From Oscillibacter sp. (GTDB lineage Bacteria; Bacillota; Clostridia; Oscillospirales; Oscillospiraceae): a stretch of DNA of 10,686 nt. Location: positions 9,124 through 19,809 of the forward strand of contig DNFA01000009.1 in assembly GCA_003487665.1 (NCBI GenBank), written 5' to 3'. How positions within the stretch are numbered: position 1 is the stretch's first letter; every line of letters begins with the position of its first letter. Under the pieces are notes generated by a model. It was not told the origin of the DNA. It saw only the letters and a list, made by a program, of their open reading frames with translations, and did no database searches. Positions 1 to 4,941 of the stretch are shown here, one piece after another. The position numbers and the translations under genes are program-made.

Positions 1-1507
1 CCTTGATCTGGCCGGGGTATTCCAGCTCGCTCTCGATACGCTTGGCCAGCTCCCGCGCCAGGATGACCATCTCGTCCTCGCTGACCTGCTCGGGCTTGAC
101 CATGACGCGCACCTCGCGGCCGGCCTGGATCGCGTAGCTCTTCTCCACGCCGGGATAGCTGCTGGTGATCTCCTCCAGCTTTTCCAGACGCTTGATGTAG
201 TTCTCCAGATTCTCGCGCCGCGCGCCGGGACGGGCCGCGGAAATGGCGTCCGCCGCCTGCACCAGACAGGCCACCAGCGTTTTGCACTCCACGTCGCCGT
301 GGTGCGCCTGGATCGCGTGGATGATGTCCTCTTTTTCGCGGTACTTGCGGGCGTACTCCACGCCCAGCGCCACATGGGTGCCCTCGAACTCGTGATCCAG
401 CGCCTTGCCGATGTCGTGCAGCAGACCGGCGCGCTTGGCCGCCTGTACGTCGGCGCCCAGCTCTGCCGCCATCATGCCGGCGATATGGCTGACCTCGATG
501 GAGTGCTGCAGCACGTTCTGACCGTAGCTGGTACGGTAGTGCAGCTTGCCCAGCAGCTTCTGCAGCTCCGGATGCAGGCCGCGCACGCCCGTTTCCAGCA
601 CGGCGCGCTCGCCCTCGGAGCGGATAACGGCGTCCACCTCGCGGCGCGCCTTCTCCACCATCTCCTCGATGTGGGTGGGGTGGATGCGGCCGTCGGCAAT
701 GAGCTTCTCCAGAGCCAGACGCGCCACCTCGCGGCGGACAGGCTCGAAGCAGGAGACGGTGATGGCCTCCGGCGTGTCGTCGATGATGAGATCGGCGCCG
801 GTCAGCGTCTCCAGCGTGCGGATGTTGCGACCCTCGCGGCCGATGATGCGACCCTTCATCTCATCGTTGGGCAGGGGCACCACGCTGACGGTGATCTCCG
901 CCACATGGTCGGCGGCGCACCGCTGGATAGCGGTGGCCACGATCTCGCGGGCGCGCTGGTCGGCCTCGTCCTTGGCGCGCGCCTCGATCTCCTTGATCTT
1001 CAGCGCCGTCTCGTGCGTGACCTCGGACTCCACCTGCGCGATCAGGTAATCCTTGGCCTGCTCCGCGGTGAAGCCGGAGATGCGCTCGAGCATCTCGGTC
1101 TGGCTGCGCTTGATGAGCTTGATCTCTTCCTGCTCCTTGTCCATGGCGGCGTGCTTCTGGGCAAGGGCTTCTTCCTTCTTTTCGATCATCTCGGTCTTGT
1201 GATCGAGATTCTCTTCCTTCTGCTGCAAACGGCGCTCCTGCTTCTGCTGCTCGGCGCGGCGCTCCTTCACTTCCTTCTCGTATTCGCTGCGGTTTTTCAA
1301 AATCTCTTCTTTTGCTTCAAGAAGTGCCTCTCTCTTTTTGTTTTCAGAACTCTTGATGGCCTCGTTGATGATGCGCGTGGCTTCGTCCTCCGCGCTGGAG
1401 ATTTCTTTTTCCGCTACGCTCTTGCGGTAGCGAATGCCGAGGAGGAAAAAGACCACCGCCGCAACAGCGAACGCAGCGATGGCTACGATCCAACCTGTTG
1501 TGGTCAA
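1..1507 (-). CDS. rny: Ribonuclease Y (3' end truncated by window)
   Basis: Endoribonuclease that starts bulk mRNA decay; in Bacillus it sits at the membrane and contacts degradosome partners. The frame is open from a TTG at 1507 to the window edge, giving 502 residues; the family is about 515-520, so roughly 15 C-terminal residues are missing. Visible in order: an N-terminal membrane segment (about residues 5-25, GWIVAIAAFAVAAVVFFLLG), a long charged coiled coil (about 30-140), a KH domain with the GREG loop at about 223-226 (RIIGREGRNIRTLE), and an HD domain with the metal-binding His364-Asp365 in LLHDIGKA. The last visible residues, ELEYPGQIK, match the family's conserved C-terminal stretch. 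The TTG start is chosen because it gives the complete membrane anchor and lies 7 nt after GGAGGA. An ATG at 1514 abuts the SD and is out of frame. The gene has its own promoter. Identification is very secure. Confidence 0.97.
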   Translation of the reverse strand, partial: MTTTGWIVAIAAFAVAAVVFFLLGIRYRKSVAEKEISSAEDEATRIINEAIKSSENKKREALLEAKEEILKNRSEYEKEVKERRAEQQKQERRLQQKEENLDHKTEMIEKKEEALAQKHAAMDKEQEEIKLIKRSQTEMLERISGFTAEQAKDYLIAQVESEVTHETALKIKEIEARAKDEADQRAREIVATAIQRCAADHVAEITVSVVPLPNDEMKGRIIGREGRNIRTLETLTGADLIIDDTPEAITVSCFEPVRREVARLALEKLIADGRIHPTHIEEMVEKARREVDAVIRSEGERAVLETGVRGLHPELQKLLGKLHYRTSYGQNVLQHSIEVSHIAGMMAAELGADVQAAKRAGLLHDIGKALDHEFEGTHVALGVEYARKYREKEDIIHAIQAHHGDVECKTLVACLVQAADAISAARPGARRENLENYIKRLEKLEEITSSYPGVEKSYAIQAGREVRVMVKPEQVSEDEMVILARELAKRIESELEYPGQIK

Positions 1508-1520
1508 CGTTCATTCCTCC
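1505..1520 (-). promoter_or_regulatory. Ribosome-binding site and TTG start of rny, with decoy ATG
   Basis: Read on the minus strand, GGAGGA (1520-1515) is followed directly by ATG (1514-1512) and then by TTG (1507-1505). The TTG is at the normal 7-nt spacing and opens the RNase Y frame. The ATG has no spacer from the SD and opens a different frame that stops after 56 residues (end at 1344). I therefore take TTG as the true start. Confidence 0.8.
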
Positions 1521-1547
1521 TATGTTGTGATGGTTTTCGGGTGTGCA

Positions 1548-1600
1548 GCACAAAATATTGTGCCAGATGATAACCGGGGCAAAAAAGGCTCCTGTGCCCC
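1548..1600 (-). promoter_or_regulatory. Structured 5' leader of rny (two inverted repeats)
   Basis: The transcript from the promoter at 1618-1646 would carry a leader of about 104 nt. It contains two inverted repeats. One begins about 11 nt from the predicted 5' end: GGGGCA (1576-1581) and TGCCCC (1595-1600), with a 13-nt loop. The other is the near-palindrome GCACAAAATATTGTGC (1548-1563), with 6-bp arms and a 4-nt loop. They could fold in RNA, or the second could be a protein-binding operator. No role can be read directly. Confidence 0.45.
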
Positions 1601-1617
1601 GATGATGATCCTTTACT

Positions 1618-1646
1618 ATATTAAGCATATTGTGGGCAACTGTCAA
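1618..1646 (-). promoter_or_regulatory. Sigma-A-type promoter of rny
   Basis: On the minus strand there is a perfect -35 TTGACA (1646-1641), a 17-nt spacer and a -10 TAATAT (1623-1618). The predicted start is near 1611, about 104 nt before the rny TTG. The AT-rich patch stands out from the GC-rich surroundings. It gives rny its own promoter, separate from the amidase gene upstream. Confidence 0.85.
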
Positions 1647-1716
1647 GGGAAAAGGAAAATTTTCTTTTGTCGTTTTTGGACAGGACGTTGAAATTGTCTG
1701 GGCGGGGTTTCGCGTC

Positions 1717-1816
1717 TGACGATGCCAGGGCGGCGGGCAGCAAAACGGGACGTCGGGGATGCCGTCCCCTACACCCGCTTACCGGCGGCGTACCGGGTAT
1801 GACGATGGCAGGGCGG
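1717..1816. repeat. Pair of short direct repeats flanking the 1744-1772 stem-loop
   Basis: TGACGATGCCAGGGCGG (1717-1733) recurs as TGACGATGGCAGGGCGG (1800-1816) with one mismatch, 83 bp apart. The two copies bracket the GGGACG stem-loop at 1744-1772. This may mark the edges of a small inserted palindromic element, or a local duplication. Apart from these repeats and the stem-loops, 1650-1835 holds nothing recognisable. Confidence 0.5.
1744..1772. repeat. Stem-loop repeat, copy A (8-bp stem, 6-nt loop, CTAC tail)
   Basis: Left arm GGGACGTC (1747-1754), loop GGGGAT, right arm GCCGTCCC (1761-1768) with one internal mismatch, then CTAC (1769-1772). It is preceded by AAC. It matches copy D at 4084-4112 at 27 of 29 positions. 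On the minus strand it lies downstream of the amidase stop and is followed by GTTTT, so it could also slow or end amidase transcription. Confidence 0.7.
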
Positions 1817-1830
1817 AAAAGCGCCCGCCC
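1811..1830 (-). terminator. Weak hairpin just after the amidase gene
   Basis: GGGCGG (1811-1816) pairs with CCGCCC (1825-1830) across an 8-nt loop, 5 nt past the amidase stop codon on the minus strand. No U-tract follows, so it is at best a weak intrinsic terminator or a 3'-end-stabilising hairpin. Confidence 0.3.
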
Positions 1831-1835
1831 CGGCG

Positions 1836-2579
1836 TTACACTATAAAGTCCGCATAGGCATAGCCCAGCTTGCCGTTATATCCCACCGTGTACCACTCCT
1901 GATAGCGGCCGTAGACGGTGACATTGGCGCCGTCGGGCAGGAGCGCCACCACATCGGCGCGGGTGCCAGGGGCGGCGCGGAGGTTCAGGGAGCCGCCCTG
2001 GGGCGTCCGGACGGTGCCCTGCCAGGGGGTCAGGGGCGTGACGAAGGGCAGGCCGAAGTAGGTGGTGAGGGACTGCACCAAATTCGCGGCGATGGCTTGT
2101 ATGTTGTTCTCCACCCAGAGGGCGTCGGCGGTGTTGTCGTGGTAGCCCAGCTCCAGCAGCACGGAGGGCATGTAGGGCTGGCGCACCTCGCCCAGGGTGG
2201 TGGTGGCCATGGCGTAGACCTTGTCGGGCAGAGGGTAGATCTCCTTGAGCCCCTGCACGAAGATGTCGGCGGCACGGCGGCCGTTGGCGCTGGTGGGGTA
2301 GTAGAAGGCGATGACGCCCCGCACCGCGCCCTCACGGCTGCCGTTGGTGCTGCCGTTGGAGTGGAGCGCCAGATAGAAATCGTAGCTGCCGGAGTTGGCC
2401 AGGCGGATGGAGCTGGCGGCGGTCATATCGGGGGTGTTGCGGGTGAAGCGGATGGTGTTGGCCAGCAGGTACGGCTCCATGGCGTCGGCGATGAGGTTCA
2501 TGAAATACTCCTCGGAGCCGTGGCCGGTGATATACGGGTTATACTCCTGGGTGGACGGACTTAAAAAAATACGCGGCAT
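1836..2579 (-). CDS. N-acetylmuramoyl-L-alanine amidase (amidase_3-like) with C-terminal SH3 domain
   Basis: A 247-residue peptidoglycan hydrolase predicted to cut the bond between MurNAc and L-alanine. The amidase_3-like domain spans about 1-180; visible family motifs are LALHSNG (His73), a glutamate pair after GHGS (Glu23-Glu24), and PSVLLELGYHDN with the likely catalytic Glu143. A bacterial SH3 domain follows (about 185-247; LNLRAAPGTRADVVALLPDG, then YGRYQEWYTVGYNGKLGYAY). The usual DPGHGG zinc motif is replaced by SPSTQE at residues 7-12, with a His nearby at 20. There is no signal peptide, as in many phage-type endolysins, so export is unexplained. I start at the ATG at 2579: AGGAGGGG lies 6 nt upstream, whereas an upstream in-frame ATG at 2606 has no SD. 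It lies upstream of rny on the same strand, but rny has its own promoter. Confidence 0.85.
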   Translation of the reverse strand: MPRIFLSPSTQEYNPYITGHGSEEYFMNLIADAMEPYLLANTIRFTRNTPDMTAASSIRLANSGSYDFYLALHSNGSTNGSREGAVRGVIAFYYPTSANGRRAADIFVQGLKEIYPLPDKVYAMATTTLGEVRQPYMPSVLLELGYHDNTADALWVENNIQAIAANLVQSLTTYFGLPFVTPLTPWQGTVRTPQGGSLNLRAAPGTRADVVALLPDGANVTVYGRYQEWYTVGYNGKLGYAYADFIV

Positions 2580-2609
2580 GGTATTCCCCTCCTGATAATT
2601 TCTCAATTT

Positions 2610-2615
2610 ATTATA
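2610..2615 (-). promoter_or_regulatory. Possible -10 box of the amidase promoter
   Basis: The minus strand carries a perfect TATAAT (2615-2610), 15-20 nt upstream of the amidase SD. No convincing -35 lies 16-18 nt further upstream (ACACAT at 17 nt). It overlaps the divergent methyltransferase promoter, so the two may compete. Confidence 0.35.
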
Positions 2616-2644
2616 TGGAAAAGTGCGGATATATGTGTTATACT
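2616..2644 (+). promoter_or_regulatory. Promoter of the RlmI-like methyltransferase gene
   Basis: TGGAAA (2616-2621), 17-nt spacer, extended -10 TGTTATACT with the hexamer TATACT at 2639-2644. Predicted start near 2651, about 30 nt before the ATG. A second TATAAT at 2653-2658 would start transcription within a few bases of the SD and has no -35, so I prefer the first. Confidence 0.5.
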
Positions 2645-2681
2645 TGGTGAGTTATAATTCCGTCGAAAGGTGAGAAACGCC

Positions 2682-3914
2682 ATGAAAGCTGCACGACCGT
2701 ACCCCCGGATCACCATCACGCCCAAGGGAGAGCGCGCCCTGACCGGCGGGCACCCGTGGGTCTATGAGGGCGAGGTGCTGGAGCTGTCCGACCCGGTGGA
2801 GGACGGCGCGCTGGTGGATGTGGTGTCCCGGAAGGGCAGCTGGCTGGGCTGCGGCTTTTACAACAGCGCGTCGAAAATACGGGTACGGGTGGTGACGCGG
2901 AACGCCAACGACGACCCCGCCGGCGACGCGTTCTGGGCGCGGCGGCTGCGCTACGCGTGGGACTATCGCAAAGCGGTGATGGGCGAGACGGACAGCCGCT
3001 GCTGCCGCATCATCTTCGGGGAGGCGGACGGCTTCCCCGGCCTGACGGTGGATCGGTTCGAGTCCGTGCTGGTGGCGCAGGTGCTGAGCCTGGGCATGGA
3101 GCGGCTGAAGGCGCGGCTGTTCCCCCTGCTGGCGGACATGCTGCGGCAGGACGGGCAGGACATGCGGGGCATCTATGAGCGGAACGACGCGGCGCTGCGG
3201 GAGCGGGAGGGCATGACCCAGAGCAAGAGCTGGTTCCCTCTGCCGGGCGAGACGCCGCCGGAGCGCACGGATGTGGACATCACGGAAAACGGCATCGTGT
3301 ACACGGTGGACTTTGAAAACGGGCAGAAGACCGGGTTCTTCCTCGACCAGAAGTACAACCGGCTGGCGGTGGCAAAGCTGGCGCGGGGGCGGACGGTGCT
3401 GGACTGCTTTACCCACACCGGCTCCTTCGCCCTGAACGCCGCCAAGGGCGGCGCGAAGCGCGTGACGGCGGTGGACGTGTCGGAATTCGCGGTGCAGTGC
3501 GCGGCGGAGAACGCCCGGCGCAACGGGCTGGACGGCGTGATGGACTGCGTGTGCGCCAACGTGTTCGACCTGCTGCCGCAGCTGGCGGAACAGCCCCGGA
3601 CGTATGACTTCATCATTCTCGACCCCCCGGCGTTCACCAAGAGCCGCAGAACCATCCACAACGCCATGACGGGGTATAAGGAGATCAACTACCGCGCCAT
3701 GAAGCTGCTGCCCCGGGGCGGGTATCTGGCCACGTGCTCGTGCAGCCACTTCGCATCGGAGGAGCTGTTCGTGAAGATGCTGCGGGACGCCGCCCGGGAC
3801 GCGGGCGTGCAGCTGCGGCAGATCGAGGCGCGGCAGCAGTGCGCCGACCACCCCATCCTGTGGGGCGTGGAGGAGACGAATTACCTGAAGTTTTTCATTT
3901 TTCAGGTGGTATAG
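2682..3914 (+). CDS. PUA-domain class I SAM-dependent rRNA methyltransferase (RlmI-like, m5C type)
   Basis: A 410-residue protein of the RlmI/YccW family, whose E. coli member makes m5C1962 in 23S rRNA. In order: an N-terminal PUA RNA-binding domain (about 5-72, with the family's GHPWVYEGEV), a linking region containing FGEADGFPGLTVDRF (112-126), FFLDQKYNR (219-227), and a Rossmann methyltransferase domain. The SAM-binding motif is VLDCFTHTGSFAL (239-251) with the acidic VTAVDVS following; motif IV is IILDPPAFTKSR (311-322); motif VI is TCSCSH (351-356), supplying the likely catalytic cysteine. The end ETNYLKFFIFQ is also typical. I use the ATG at 2682 because AGGTG lies 9 nt upstream. An in-frame GTG at 2670 falls inside that SD. 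Exact rRNA target in this organism is inferred. Confidence 0.93.
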   Translation: MKAARPYPRITITPKGERALTGGHPWVYEGEVLELSDPVEDGALVDVVSRKGSWLGCGFYNSASKIRVRVVTRNANDDPAGDAFWARRLRYAWDYRKAVMGETDSRCCRIIFGEADGFPGLTVDRFESVLVAQVLSLGMERLKARLFPLLADMLRQDGQDMRGIYERNDAALREREGMTQSKSWFPLPGETPPERTDVDITENGIVYTVDFENGQKTGFFLDQKYNRLAVAKLARGRTVLDCFTHTGSFALNAAKGGAKRVTAVDVSEFAVQCAAENARRNGLDGVMDCVCANVFDLLPQLAEQPRTYDFIILDPPAFTKSRRTIHNAMTGYKEINYRAMKLLPRGGYLATCSCSHFASEELFVKMLRDAARDAGVQLRQIEARQQCADHPILWGVEETNYLKFFIFQVV

Positions 3915-3929
3915 CCGCCTGTTAAAAGG

Positions 3930-3947
3930 CCGCGCCTGCGGGCGCGG
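3930..3947 (+). terminator. GC hairpin after the methyltransferase gene
   Basis: CCGCGCC (3930-3936) pairs with GGCGCGG (3941-3947) across a 4-nt loop, 15 nt past the stop. It is strong in pairing but has no U-run, so termination may be partial. With no clear promoter before the next gene, readthrough is a real possibility. Confidence 0.4.
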
Positions 3948-3954
3948 GGGACGG

Positions 3955-3990
3955 ATTCCCACGCCAGTGACGCGGTCACTGGCTCGGAAT
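3955..3990. repeat. Long imperfect palindrome in the 3915-4140 gap
   Basis: An inner 9-bp stem GCCAGTGAC/GTCACTGGC (3963-3971, 3975-3983) sits inside an outer stem ATTCC/GGAAT (3955-3959, 3986-3990), separated by a small internal loop. It is followed by CGGAATGACA (3985-3994), which nearly repeats after copy D as CGAAATGACA (4112-4121). This looks like a dispersed repeat family distinct from the CTAC-tailed hairpins beside it. Confidence 0.6.
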
Positions 3991-4012
3991 GACAGCGCGG
4001 CGCGCTGGGAAC

Positions 4013-4038
4013 GGCGGGACACATGGGTCCCGCCCTAC
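4013..4038. repeat. Stem-loop repeat, copy B
   Basis: Perfect 8-bp stem GGCGGGAC (4013-4020) and GTCCCGCC (4027-4034), loop ACATGG, tail CTAC (4035-4038), preceded by AAC. Same architecture as copies A, C and D but with a different stem sequence. Confidence 0.7.
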
Positions 4039-4057
4039 GGGGTGCGGCGGTCATCCA

Positions 4058-4083
4058 GGGCGGACAGGGTCGTCCGCCCCTAC
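4058..4083. repeat. Stem-loop repeat, copy C
   Basis: Perfect 8-bp stem GGGCGGAC (4058-4065) and GTCCGCCC (4072-4079), loop AGGGTC, tail CTAC (4080-4083). Only three bases (AAC) separate it from copy D. Confidence 0.7.
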
Positions 4084-4086
4084 AAC

Positions 4087-4112
4087 GGGACGGCGGGGAC
4101 GCCGTCCCCTAC
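4087..4112. repeat. Stem-loop repeat, copy D
   Basis: Perfect 8-bp stem GGGACGGC (4087-4094) and GCCGTCCC (4101-4108), loop GGGGAC, tail CTAC (4109-4112), preceded by AAC. Nearly identical to copy A 2.3 kb away, except that its stem is fully paired. It ends 14 nt before the SD of the HAD gene. Confidence 0.7.
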
Positions 4113-4125
4113 GAAATGACAAGGG

Positions 4126-4143
4126 AAGGAGGGATGCTCTCTG
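4126..4143 (+). promoter_or_regulatory. Ribosome-binding site of the HAD gene with apparent CTG start
   Basis: AAGGAGGG (4126-4133) is followed directly by ATG (4134), which is out of frame and reaches a stop after 23 residues. The HAD frame offers CTG at 4141, 8 nt after AGGAGG. In that frame, from the stop at 4117-4119 down to the ATG at 4180 inside the catalytic motif, there is no ATG, GTG or TTG. Confidence 0.6.
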
Positions 4144-4941
4144 CGCACATTACAAGACAAGCGGCTGTTTCTGCTGGACATGGACGGCACCCTCTATCTG
4201 GATGACCGGCTGTTTGACGGTGTGAAGGAATTTCTCGCCCGCATACGGGAAAAGGGCGGGCGGTATCTGTTCCTGACCAACAACTCCTCCCGCGGGGTGG
4301 AGAGCTATATGGAGAAGCTGGGCGGCATGGGCATACGGACGGAGCGGCGGGACTACCTGACCTCCGTGGACGCGGCCATTGACTGCCTGCGGCGGCGGTA
4401 TCCGGGCAAGCGCTGCTATGTGCAGGGCACGCGATCGTTTTACGGCCAGCTGGCGGCGGCGGGCATACCCGTCACCTGCGACCGGGAGGACGGGGTGGAC
4501 ATCCTGCTCAGCGGCTTTGACCGGGAGCTGACGTTTCAGAAGCTGGAGGACGCCTGCATCCTGCTGGAGCGGGGCGCTGTATGGCTGGCCACCAACCCGG
4601 ACTGGGTGTGCCCCACATGGTACGGCTCCGTGCCGGACTGCGGCAGCGTATGCGAGATGCTGACACGCGCCACGGGGCGGCGGCCGGAATTTCTGGGCAA
4701 GCCCCGCCCGGCCATGGTACAGCTGGCGCTGGCGGAGACGGGCTTCCCGCCGGAGCAGGCGGTGCTCATCGGCGACCGGCTGTACACCGACATCGCCTGC
4801 GCGGTCAATGCGGGCATCGACAGCATATTCGTCCTGTCCGGCGAGGGAAAGCGGGAGGACATAGAGAGAGACAGCATCCACCCTACATGGGTGTATGACG
4901 ATATCGGCGCGGTGCTCCGCGCATGGGAGGAAACGCCATGA
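4141..4941 (+). CDS. HAD-IIA (NagD-like) phosphatase, apparent CTG start
   Basis: Magnesium-dependent phosphatase of the NagD/p-nitrophenylphosphatase/glycerol-phosphatase group; the natural substrate cannot be read. Counting from CTG at 4141 it has 266 residues, normal for the family. HAD motif I is LLDMDGTLY (nucleophile Asp13, acid/base Asp15), motif II LTNNSS (Thr46), motif III Lys187 in LGKPRP, motif IV LIGDRLYTDI (Asp212, Asp217). The C2-type cap lies between motifs II and III. The first ATG in frame (4180) is the Met inside DMDGT and would remove the nucleophile, so it cannot be the start. Either CTG is used, or an indel near 4134-4141 has put the well-placed ATG out of frame. Its stop overlaps the MFS start by 4 bp (ATGA). 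No clear promoter lies in the preceding 225 bp, so it may depend on readthrough from the methyltransferase gene. Confidence 0.88.
   Translation: MRTLQDKRLFLLDMDGTLYLDDRLFDGVKEFLARIREKGGRYLFLTNNSSRGVESYMEKLGGMGIRTERRDYLTSVDAAIDCLRRRYPGKRCYVQGTRSFYGQLAAAGIPVTCDREDGVDILLSGFDRELTFQKLEDACILLERGAVWLATNPDWVCPTWYGSVPDCGSVCEMLTRATGRRPEFLGKPRPAMVQLALAETGFPPEQAVLIGDRLYTDIACAVNAGIDSIFVLSGEGKREDIERDSIHPTWVYDDIGAVLRAWEETP

Noticed and set aside
299..1570. 423-codon plus-strand open frame antisense to rny
   Set aside because: It lies wholly opposite RNase Y, whose domains are unmistakable. Its product is a Leu/His/Arg-rich, low-information sequence with no family resemblance, as expected when GC-rich codons are read on the other strand.
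2653..2658. TATAAT as the -10 of the methyltransferase gene
   Set aside because: There is no -35 at proper spacing, and the transcript would start almost at the SD. The extended -10 at 2639-2644 is better placed.
2652..4022. 456-codon minus-strand open frame opposite the methyltransferase
   Set aside because: It is an antisense shadow of a gene with clear PUA and methyltransferase motifs; its own product is Arg/His/Pro-rich and unlike any protein.
3955..4112. CRISPR array or tandem repeat array
   Set aside because: Units are individual palindromes with different stems and uneven spacing, without constant repeats and unique spacers.
4023..4205. 60-codon plus-strand open frame across the stem-loop repeats
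   Set aside because: It consists of repeat sequence and the decoy ATG frame; composition and termination just inside the HAD gene argue against a real product.
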